A stretch of DNA of 26,151 bases. Source: Nemertoderma westbladi (taxonomy: Eukaryota; Xenacoelomorpha; Nemertodermatida; Nemertodermatidae). Shown here piece by piece: positions 18,345 through 26,151 of the stretch. Numbering within the stretch: position 1 is the stretch's first letter; each line of letters begins with the position of its first letter. The notes beneath the pieces are model-generated. The model had not been told where the DNA came from and ran no database searches. It saw only the letters and a program-made list of their open reading frames with translations. The DNA is taken from assembly GCA_032718475.1 (NCBI GenBank), contig JAUCBJ010007150.1, positions 1 through 26,151 of the forward strand. The letters run 5' to 3'. Position numbers and translations under genes: made by a program.

Positions 18345-20045
18345 TGTGTGGTATTCGATATATTTAGTTTTTTGACATTGTTTTGTCGCGAAATTAAAAG
18401 CAATGGTAAAATAACAGCTGGTGTTCATGATGAAATATGGCTTAATATGTTATACACAGTCATAGAAAAACGTGTTGGTTGCCAAGTTTTACTAGTAGGC
18501 TATAAGGAAAGGCAATGTTTACTCACACATAAGCTGTTGGTTTCCAATGTATTACCCCATAAGCTGATTGCTCTCCCAGTGCTTCCTAAGGGTATATCTA
18601 CAATAAGGTTACTCACTCTGCTATGTTAGGGGGTGGATCAGGAGAATGAATTTTAGTTACACAAAGCAGTATGTTGTGTCCTATTGCAGTCGATACTCAC
18701 TGTGGATTGCAAAATGTTTTATAGTTGACCTACACTATAATACAGTAGTTGCATGTATTTAAGGAGCCCGCTCTGGCCTACCGCCTAAGGAGTACCTATA
18801 TTACATATTCACATAGAATTCACTGGGAAGAGATATTCCGCTTGACGACGGGGTAATACCTATAGAAGGAAACTAAATTTGTTATTTGGCTCTATTCGTT
18901 GTTATTTATCTGGTTGTGCATCATGGGCATTTTTTATAAATATTCGGTAATCGCATCTTATATCTTGTAAACGTGCTTGATAATGAAATTATTTGCTTCA
19001 TTTTATATTTTTGTTAGTGGTAACTAAGTTGCATTTTTTATTATGTGGGGCGAGCCACAAAGTCAGCTAGCCTCACGCCTTGCAGTTTAGACAATTTTAG
19101 TTTACTTACTGCTGACTGACATAGTTCTTTGTAATAGTCTTGGCTAGGATTTTTCCCCCAGGCTCCTTCCAGCCAGCTTGCTGGCTTTCTAGTTTAACAT
19201 AAGCGTAAAATAATATTGAACTGCCCGGAGGTAATAATACAGCAAGTAGGAGCCACGCTTTACTAGGGCTTAGGCTACAAACAAATGATACAAATAAATT
19301 TGCTATCGCCGTGCCTACTATGCACTATATGTTGGCCTCTATTTGTTTTTCTACTCCATTTCTACTACATTGCCAGTGGTAGCAGAGCAATGTTTTTTGC
19401 TTCAATTTTGAGAAAGGAAAAGGAAAAACTTTGTTTGAAACTTTGTTACATTACGTATCGCAATATTGGAATGCTGGAATGGCATATTAAAGCCCGCTTA
19501 GCCGTATGTTGGAGGCCTATTAATTATATATATAATACATGCCGTAATTTTTAAAGTTTTCCAAAGTATGCACAAAAAGTCGTACGAATGTCCCGCACTT
19601 TACATGGAATGAGCCTTTTAATGATTACGTTTATAATTTTAATTTAAAATAATAAAAAAGAAATTTACATTTTAATTATTTTAATAATTATCATTTTATT
19701 ACTTCTAAAGTTTGTTGCAATATTAATAAGGTAGGCCAGGCCTAGCCTTGACCTATAAATTTATAACAATTATTGTGGTATTTCTATCTTTATGTCCTTT
19801 TCCTGTATGATTTTCAAAACAGGATATCACTAATTTTATATAAATGGAGATATAACAAAATTACTTCCACATAACACTATGTTACTTCAAACAAGTAAAT
19901 ATTATATTATAATAAATAACATGTGGAACATGTACAACTATTAAACATAATTTAATTTATATAATTGCAGAGGTCACGTCATACTGTAGAACTAGGCTAC
20001 TGTGTCATTTATTGCTCTTATATGTTAAACATTTGTTATTTGAAG
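18345..20045. other. Last part of NCX intron 3; no gene recognised
   Basis: AT-rich, with frames of up to 110 codons that have no recognisable features; the 110-codon frame begins inside the 210-bp repeat. TGTCCCGCACTTTAC is at 19589-19603. A GGGGCGAGCCACAAAGTCAGC segment near 19048 is related, inverted, to 6262-6285. Confidence 0.5.
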
Positions 20046-20189
20046 CTCCTGGCATGATTGGGTTTCGTAGACCAAACTATTGGTTCAAGGAGAGTTGTAA
20101 TGATGCTGCCATTCCACTGGAGCGCAGTTGTGGATGCGATGGTAGAGTTTCGGTACGGTTTCAAGTGATAGATTTAACAGCTGTTACAG
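20046..20189 (+). CDS. Na+/Ca2+ exchanger (NCX/SLC8) exon: first half of CBD2
   Basis: The exon starts in the phase demanded by the exon at 10888-11117; the joined codon is GCT (Ala). It encodes PGMIGFRRPNYWFKES and GRVSVRFQVIDLTAVT, matching the start of NCX CBD2 (AGIFTFEEPVTHVSES, then GNVIVPYKTIEGTARGG). CBD2 tunes calcium-dependent removal of inactivation in the exchanger. The middle carries SCNDAAIPLERSCGCDG, more Cys than usual for this place. The preferred donor is CAG|GTGATT at 20190; a weaker alternative (GTAATA at 20199) would add the conserved GDY. The rest of CBD2 and the second membrane half were not found downstream. Confidence 0.82.
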
Positions 20190-20509
20190 GTGATTATAGT
20201 AATATAATATATTATTATTCAACAACATGCACAATGTGCCAATGTTGGCATTAGTTACTACAATGATAGATAACTGAAATAGGATACTGAAAGTAAACTG
20301 AGCAATCGTATCAACTATAGGCTAAAAAGTGACATAATTATAATGCACAAATATATAGTACCCAGCGCCACAATTCCAATTTTACAAACCTTTAACCAAT
20401 TAAACATTACGTATTTCATTACAAAATTTGTATAAATATTAATTACTAGAGTGAAACAATTACAAATTTCGGAAATGAAGGGTTGGGGGGGGGGGGGGAT
20501 ATGTCTAAG
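20190..20509. other. Start of NCX intron 4; poly-G run
   Basis: AT-rich, with no gene and a 14-base poly-G run at 20485-20498. Confidence 0.5.
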
Positions 20510-20835
20510 CAGTTACTTCTAAAGCATTTTTACGTAATTTCAGAGCTTTATAAATGAATAGGGATAGATTTGTTATTACATTCGGCGAAGGCGAAGACAT
20601 AATTTTCCTAAATTTAAAGAGGGAAGGAAAACGTGAATAGTAGCAATGGAGCTATGAAAATGTTGCGAATAGTTTGATAGGCATGACAAACCAGCAAAAA
20701 ATGAAACTCATCTTCCACCACATTTATTGAACAGATCTGACAAAAACGTTCATTGCGTGGCACATGGTGCCACCTAGCAGTCTCTATGTGCAGGTCATGC
20801 GAACCGCAACTAAACCGAGATAATAAATGAATTGT
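20510..20835 (-). pseudogene. C-terminal remnant of a second LINE type
   Basis: On the minus strand, 20835 down to about 20650 reads LHIETARWHHVPRNERFCQI and then a CxxC...HxxxC cluster containing EDEFHFLLVC. This is the cysteine-rich C-terminal motif of many animal non-LTR retrotransposon polyproteins (general form RxxRxCxxC...EDExHFLxxCxxY). After frameshifts, LNLGKLCLRL and LFIYKALKLR look like the usual end of such proteins. Stops and frame changes show decay. It differs in family from the RTE-like copies at 7.3-8.4 and 24.5-25.6 kb. Confidence 0.75.
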
Positions 20836-20862
20836 TGTGGGATGAGTGACGCGGTGAATTAG

Positions 20863-21048
20863 ATATGTAATGTAAATAGGACAATATGATAATGCTCTCC
20901 ATAGCGAAAAATATATTCATGTACACTCACCCCGGCTGATGATAACCAGAAGTTTGAAACCTAGGTACCGGGTTCGAGCCCCAATAGGGACGGTTGATAT
21001 TTTTCACTATGGAGAGCATTATCATATTGTCCTATTGACATTATATAT
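20863..21048. mobile_element. Large inverted repeat (52-bp arms) with B-box-like loop
   Basis: Arms at 20863-20914 and 20997-21048 are inverted copies with 3 mismatches in 52, containing ACAATATGATAATGCTCTCC. The 82-base loop carries GGTTCGAGCCC at 20971-20981, an exact match to the pol III B-box consensus, but I see no convincing A box. It could be a foldback element or a hairpin transcript source. The minus-strand frame at 20961-21143 is a shadow. Confidence 0.8.
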
Positions 21049-21061
21049 TTAAACCGGGATA

Positions 21062-21168
21062 ATGCATTGCGAAGGGTTGGCTTGTCTTTTAGGTGAAAAA
21101 GGTAATTCTCAGGATGAAAAGACACATAGACACAAAGACACAACTAGCCCTTCGGCGATGCATCAATC
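21062..21168. repeat. Second imperfect inverted repeat
   Basis: ATGCATTGCGAAGGGTTGG near 21062 pairs, with a few mismatches and a one-base gap, with TAGCCCTTCGGCGATGCAT near 21147-21165; the arms extend inward through TTGTCTTTT and CAAAGACACAA. It follows the previous inverted repeat directly, so the two may be one composite element. Confidence 0.6.
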
Positions 21169-22129
21169 TTACCCCACTATTCTTGTATAAAGTTATCTAT
21201 AATAGTTACAAGAAGTTCAAATAAAAACTGCCTTTCATTATCAACCTTCTGCGCTACCCATACTTCACTAAATCCGTTACGATTCAACAATTCAAAACAA
21301 CTTTAGATGCTCAGTTAACGAAATTGATATCATGTAGTTGAGATATGTACGGCTGCTTAACCTGCTTTAAGATTTTCAACCAATACTTTATTATGAGCAT
21401 GCCCGAGGAGGGCCCTTGCTGTACTTTAGTGAAAGATTATATTGGAACTCCTCAGAACAGATGTCTGTCCCATCAAGTAAGGAAGGCTGTGTGGTCAACC
21501 AACCAGTCTTGCCAGTCAGGCCGCCAGTCTTGTAATTTACTGTGCCACTGTTCTTTGTTGGTTTTGTTTTACATGATCATTCCACCCGGGAATGTTACAA
21601 TGGTCATTAGATGAATTCTTGTGAGACTTTTTAATAAAAGAAGCACTAGATTGCTGCAGGACATTTATAATCTCTGTATACAGACCATCTATGTCCGACT
21701 GATGAGACTGTCACTCCAATTTATCAACTTAATATTGGCAATTATTGGATCCAAGAGACTATTAACACAGTCTGCATACCCAGTGGTATCACCGCCATTG
21801 TGAGACCACTGATATTTGGGCAGCGGAGCCTTTATGCTGTCCTCCCCAGGATGAATGCGATTTAAATGAATAATTTTAGCATATCAAAAAATGGAAATGG
21901 GCATGTGATCAAATTAAGCTATCGAATCTAACCAGACTGCAGTTCTTCTGTCTGGAACTAGGAAGTGGAATCTTTGAAAGAGTAAACCTTTACCCTTTCG
22001 TTGATTATAAGCCTTTTGAGCTGATGCACTTGGCAGAGGTATACTACATGAATACTACACGTATACTACCATATGCTATGCCTTTGCTAGGATTCTGATA
22101 AAGCGTATGACTTAAACTTCAAAAGTGAC
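21169..22129. other. Gene-free stretch
   Basis: Frames of 60-89 codons without domains, signal peptides or repeats. I searched for the second half of CBD2 (a Calx-beta ending with an acidic IIDD-type cluster) and did not find it. Confidence 0.45.
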
Positions 22130-22133
22130 TTAA

Positions 22134-22639
22134 CCCTATCCATACCGGGGGGGGGGGGGGGGGGGGGGGCACTTTATTTGGAGACGCACTTTATTTGATT
22201 GCTTGGTTCAAAGCCAAACCACATTTATTGCAAGTGAAATTCCGTTACTTTTCCTAAAATTTATTATTCTTTATCTTAAAACAAAAATTAATTTTCATAT
22301 TATTATTTATGACCATGAAAATGACACGTAAACTGACCTGTCTCTGAAACTGTCATATTATTGCTGAACTATTGTAGGAGGGAAATTTAAAATTCAATCA
22401 ATTTAATATCAATTTAAATTCAATTTAAACATAATTATAGTATATAAATATTATATTTGAGCATTAGTGTGTGGCATATTTGAATAGAGGAATAAATTTT
22501 GTATCTAAAACTTTTTACTTTAAAGTAATATCATCACACCACACAAAGTTATATGCTTCCAAACTTTACGTCCCCAAAAGTCCCCCCCCCCCCCCCCCCC
22601 GGTAGTTTGAGCATCTAAAGTACCCCGGTATGGCTAGGG
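22134..22639. mobile_element. piggyBac-type MITE, 506 bp, flanked by TTAA
   Basis: TTAA at 22130-22133 is followed by CCCTATCCATACCGGGG. The right end is CCCCGGTATGGCTAGGG followed by TTAA at 22640-22643. The 17-bp terminal inverted repeats differ at one base. A CCCT start and a TTAA target duplication are the hallmarks of piggyBac elements. There is no transposase, so it is non-autonomous. Poly-G (22147-22169, 23 bases) lies just inside the left end and poly-C (22582-22600, 19 bases) near the right, so both arms carry G-tracts in mirrored orientation. Confidence 0.88.
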
Positions 22640-22643
22640 TTAA

Positions 22644-23396
22644 AGTGGACATTATGACTTAAATTTTAAAAGTAGTTTAAACACTTTCAATAATGGAACA
22701 TTCAAACGATCTTCATGGATTTTGTGGAAGAATGGCGGTCCCTTTTGAAGCTAGTTATGAATAATATGGTGAATACTTCATTTTGAATCCGTGTTCAAAT
22801 TTAAAGGAAATCAATTCGGAAATTACTGCATGCATAAGTTCTAAGTATAAGATTCACAGATTTCCACCACTTTTATTTAGTATTAATTATCCTTTACTTA
22901 AATATATATCTCTAAAAGTGTTCAAACTCGTCTTCAAAAAAATTCACTTCAATTCTGTAAATAATAATTCAATGCAACCACTATACCAAGGTTGGCCCCA
23001 AGGAAGTCCACCCTGATTATTTTCTTGTGTATGTGCCATCATACTGTACGTACATGTGCCATCCAGATATTAGGTTTTCTCAGGTAACAAAAGTCATCCA
23101 CATGATTAAGCACACCATAATTAGAGCTTACCTGTATGCTCATATGACCAGACATGTCCTCAGGACTGTCGAAGTTAACTGTAAAAATGTGTAATTCTAG
23201 GAGTTAACAAGAAACTTGTAGAATGGATGGTTAATCTCAAGGTGTTTTACTGATAATTTTCTATATGGCGAATCCGATCAACATCAATTCAAGTCATCAA
23301 GCATCAAGCATCAAGCATCAAGCCATGTCATCATGAAATAATTAGATTTTTTATGTCCTTTTATTTGACTTTTTTGTCCTCCTTTTTTTACGAATT
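22644..23396. other. Gene-free stretch with CATCAAG microsatellite
   Basis: A short CATCAAG run is at about 23286-23324. The 77-codon frame at 22783-23016 has no recognisable domain. Confidence 0.5.
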
Positions 23397-23626
23397 GTGC
23401 ATAATGACTTTTGTTGTCCCTTTAATGACTTTTGTTGTCCTTTAATGACTTTTTATATATGTATTTCTACAAACTGTCAGACTGCTGATTTCTGGACTGT
23501 CAGACAGTTGATTTCAACATGCCTATGCCAAAACATTAAAAATTTGTTGATTTCTGGTCTGTCGGACAGTTGGTTTCACTATGCCTGTGCCAAAACATTC
23601 AAAACTCCATGATTTATAGACTATAT

Positions 23627-23661
<35 letters not shown>

Positions 23662-23665
23662 GATT
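23397..23665. repeat. Short tandem repeats: 24-bp, about 62-bp and (AT)n
   Basis: TTAATGACTTTTGTTGTCC-type units lie at about 23402-23452. Two copies of a block of about 62 bp (TGATTTCTGG, CTGTC, GACAGTTG, ATGCCTRTGCCAAAACATT) lie at about 23483-23605. An AT dinucleotide run follows at about 23629-23660. Frames across these regions are repeat read-through. Confidence 0.75.
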
Positions 23666-23784
23666 TCCATATGCGCCTATGGTAAAAGACTCTAAATTTA
23701 ATAGTTTGTGGTTGTTGTCGATAATCGAATACCACATGACGTAGCAAAACACTCATTTTATAGCCAAAAACAATTACCAATTGA

Positions 23785-24230
23785 TGGAAAGGAGCAGGTT
23801 AAGGCCGAATTTTCTAACCAAAACAGTAAACAGTAAATTTACCAAATGAAGGAAAGGAGTAGGTTACAGAGGCTAGACTTTCTAACCAAAACAATAAACG
23901 GTCACTTTACCAAATCAGGGAAAGGAGCAGGTTACAGAGGCGGGATTTTCTAACCAAAACAATAAACGATCACTTAACTAATTGAGGGAAGGGAGCAGGT
24001 TACAGAGGCGGGATTTTCTAACCAAAACAAAACGATCACTTAACTAATTGAGGGAAAGGAGCAGGTTACAGAGGCGGGATTTTCTAGCCAAAACAATAAA
24101 CGATCACTTAACTAATTGATGGAAAGGAGCAGGTTACAGAGGCGGGATTTTCTAACAAAAACAATAAACAGTCACTTTACTAAATGAAGGAAAGGAGCTG
24201 GTTACAGAGGCGGGCCTTTCTAACCAAACT
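23785..24230. repeat. 65-68 bp minisatellite, about 7 copies
   Basis: The unit GGAAAGGAGCAGGTTACAGA, then GGCGGGATTTTCTAACCAAA, then ACAATAAACGATCACTTAAC recurs at 23786, 23851, 23919, 23987, 24053, 24121 and 24189. The reverse complement of the same unit is at 12062-12240 inside the Harbinger element. The outer units are most diverged. Confidence 0.93.
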
Positions 24231-24484
24231 GCACAGACAGTAGTCATGATCCATTATAAAACTGATACAGTAAATTATGTGAAAGGTATATCCACATTTT
24301 CCACAATCCAGTTTGGCCTATCAATTATTTAAAATTTATTAGCACAACCGGTCAGCCGGTAGGCCTACCATTACCGTATTTAAATGGTCGTAGGCTACAC
24401 AGTAGGCCTACAGCAGTACTGGTACCGGTACCGGTACTAAAAAACCTAAAATACCTGCTTTATACCTACATCTGTACATACAAT
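24231..24484. other. Spacer rich in ACCGGT and TAGGCCTA palindromes
   Basis: Includes GTAGGCCTAC at two places and GGTACCGGTACCGGTAC at 24421-24437. The last 11 bases (24474-24484, GTACATACAAT) are the left target-site duplication of the LINE that follows. Confidence 0.6.
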
Positions 24485-25613
24485 GCTCACGTATGTTCAG
24501 CATACTTTCATTATATGGGATTCCTGATGAAATTATTGCAGCAATCAGATCAGTATACGATGGTTCGACAACATTTGTGTCTACTGTTGACGGTGACACA
24601 GAACCATTTGAAGTGTTATGGGGCGTCCTCCAAGGAGACACACTTGCACCATTCTTGTTCATTATTGTGGTTGACTATGTTCTACGCATGTCCTTAGATC
24701 ATCATAATGATGATGGGGTGATGATAACTCCACCTACTGGCTCCAGAAGTCGAGGAAACCCTGCCAAGTACCTAACTGATCTAGACTTTGCTGATGACTT
24801 AGGAGTACTCTCAGAATCATTAGAGGGAGCCCAGCGGCTCCTCAGCTCATTAGAACATGCTGCTTCTAGTGTTGGTCTTTTTATTAACTCCAGAAAGACC
24901 AAAATTCTGACAGTTAACTTTGAAAGTCCTCAGCAAGTCTCTGATCGGATGAGCATAAGCTCAAAGGATGGTATGCTTGAGCATGTGGACGACTTCTGTT
25001 ACCTGGGATCATGGATCCGGAAGTCAGGTGAGGACCTTCGAATACGTAAGGGAAAGGCATGGGCAGCCTTGAATAGGCTTTCCAGGATATGGAAGTCACC
25101 TAGAATTAATCGGAAACTTAAGGTCCGATTATTTAGAGCAGCAGTAGTTCCAGTACTCCTCTACGGGAGTCCATGCTGGGCTCTAACTGCTGAGGACACC
25201 AAATCTCTGGATGGCACATTCACAAGAATGCTACGCCGGGTACATTGTGTCAAGTACACTGCACACATCTCCAACCAGACACTATATAACATTGGAGGTG
25301 TCTCATTGGTTCCCCCAAGCTTGACACTAGAACAAAATCGCCTCCGCTTTGCAGGACATTGCTTTCGACGTGAGGAACAGCCAGTGCATAATCTTGTACT
25401 TTGGCAGCCCCATGGAGTGAATAAGCATGGTGGACAGCCCATGACTTTCTTGAGACGCGTCTTAAAGGACACTGGCCTTAAAGATGCGGATGATCTAGCA
25501 AATGTCATGGGTGATAGGGAGTTGTGGCGGTGCAATTTTGTTGACAAGCCGGCACAGCATTCTTAAAAATGCAGCTGCAATGCAGCATGCCGATCCTAGT
25601 AGTAGTAGTAGTA
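24485..25613 (+). mobile_element. Young 5'-truncated RTE-like LINE insertion
   Basis: GTACATACAAT occurs directly before the element (24474-24484) and directly after it (25614-25624), an 11-bp target-site duplication. The insertion starts in the middle of the RT gene, as expected after incomplete reverse transcription. It ends with a 3' UTR of under 50 bases and an (AGT)n tail rather than poly-A, the usual 3' end of RTE-clade LINEs. The exact duplication and unbroken frame imply recent insertion. Confidence 0.9.
24487..25566 (+). pseudogene. RTE-like reverse transcriptase, C-terminal part
   Basis: About 359 codons stay open to TAA at 25564-25566. Counting from the Met at 24493: GIPDEIIAAIRSVYDG (9-24), GVLQGDTLAPFLF (44-56), the catalytic FADD box (99-102, a form of YADD), and GLFINSRKTK of the palm and thumb. 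After the RT come LLYGSPCWALT and LDGTFTRMLRR, then RLRFAGHCFRR, as in RTE/BovB-type proteins. The endonuclease and the N-terminal RT motifs, including the first catalytic Asp, are missing because of 5' truncation, so no working enzyme can be made. The ATG is internal, not a true start. An older relative is at 7300-8405. Confidence 0.9.
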
Positions 25614-25624
25614 GTACATACAAT

Positions 25625-26151
25625 ACAGCAATACTGCAAAATAGTGCTCTATAGGCCCCTATACTAATACCGGTACTGTTAGCCTGAGAGAACAGCAGTA
25701 GAGAAACCGGTAGCATGGAACCTAAAACGGTAAATTTCTGGAGGACATAAAAAGTAAAAAAAAGGACATCATGAGTGATTTAAACGGACAATAAAAATTA
25801 TTGCGGAATTAAAATATATTGTCAATTTTCGCCAGCACCAATATTATTACTTATTAACCAATAACCAATAAACAAATAACCGGTAACATTTTAAGGTTTT
25901 GATTATTATAATACAGTTGGTCCTTAGGAATGGACCGGTACCGGTTCCGATTCTTGCCGGTTTGGCCGAACCTGTACCAGCCCGGTTTTTTTTACATTAC
26001 TGCCGGTTCGCAATATTTTAAAAACAGAAAATTACGTTAAACATAATTGGCCATTATTAAAAGATTAGTTATTTATTATTCTGAAACACCCTATGCATAG
26101 GTACTGTACAATAGAATACTACCACTAGAATACTACTAGAATACTACCAGA
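25625..26151. other. Gene-free stretch to the window end
   Basis: AT-rich, with ACCGGTACCGGTTCCG near 25933, other ACCGGT words, and a 13-bp tandem of AGAATACTACT type at 26111-26151 running into the window edge. No gene is supported. Confidence 0.6.

Larger units (their letters stand above)
11118..20045 (+). other. NCX intron 3, 8.9 kb, loaded with mobile DNA
   Basis: The donor GTGAGT at 11118 and the acceptor ATTTGAAG ending at 20045 join a 1-base and a 2-base partial codon into GCT (Ala), giving IIDND-A-PGMIGF across the splice. The intron contains a complete Harbinger element, a palindromic MITE, a triplicated 210-bp block and several palindromes. Confidence 0.75.

Noticed and set aside
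20570-20640. Short + strand frame FGEGEDIIFLNLKREGK as a CBD2 continuation exon
   Set aside because: No acceptor of the right phase, no Calx-beta pattern, and the same bases belong to a minus-strand LINE remnant.
24408-25716. Several minus-strand frames opposite the LINE reverse transcriptase
   Set aside because: Shadows of the strongly coding + frame, which carries RT motifs.

Overview
The window is nuclear DNA from an animal, most likely a marine invertebrate. The evidence is small exons with GT/AG borders split by kilobase introns, plus LINE, Harbinger and piggyBac-type mobile DNA, minisatellites and long poly-G/poly-C runs. TAGGCCTA and ACCGGT palindromes are common. I cannot name the phylum from sequence alone.

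The one recognisable host gene is on the + strand and lies in pieces between about 5.7 and 20.2 kb. Four exons (5712-5838, 9089-9255, 10888-11117, 20046-20189) join with matching codon phases. They read as the cytosolic loop of a sodium/calcium exchanger (SLC8/NCX, Calx type): the linker before CBD1, CBD1 split over two exons, and the first half of CBD2. The membrane domains and the rest of CBD2 were not found and probably lie outside the window. Only one of these exons stands out as an open reading frame by length; the others emerge from splice phase and domain pattern.

Layout. 1-1043: 3' part of an unrecognised ORF with a CCHC zinc knuckle. 1044-2350: AT-rich repeats, a tRNA-like SINE head, and a duplicated CCAAT block of which one copy has a TATA box, possibly LTR-like. 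2350-3960: non-coding, with weak repeats. 3961-5220: 31.5 copies of a 40-bp satellite. 5712-11117: three NCX exons, whose introns hold an old antisense LINE broken by a 550-bp insertion and a 49-bp minisatellite of two alternating subtypes. 11300-16518: a 5.2-kb Harbinger transposon in NCX intron 3, with matching terminal repeats, a Myb/SANT-like gene and an intact DDE transposase gene facing each other. 16.9-19.6 kb: palindrome-rich MITE-like DNA and three identical 210-bp tandem copies. 20046-20189: the fourth NCX exon. 20.5-21.2 kb: remnant of a second LINE type and two large inverted repeats. 22134-22639: a piggyBac-type MITE flanked by TTAA with poly-G tracts near both ends. 23785-24230: a 65-68 bp minisatellite also present, inverted, inside the Harbinger element. 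24485-25613: a young 5'-truncated LINE with an 11-bp target-site duplication and an open RT frame.

The mobile elements are independent insertions in and around one gene. The two Harbinger genes would act together to move that element. The NCX exons belong to one calcium-extrusion transporter.
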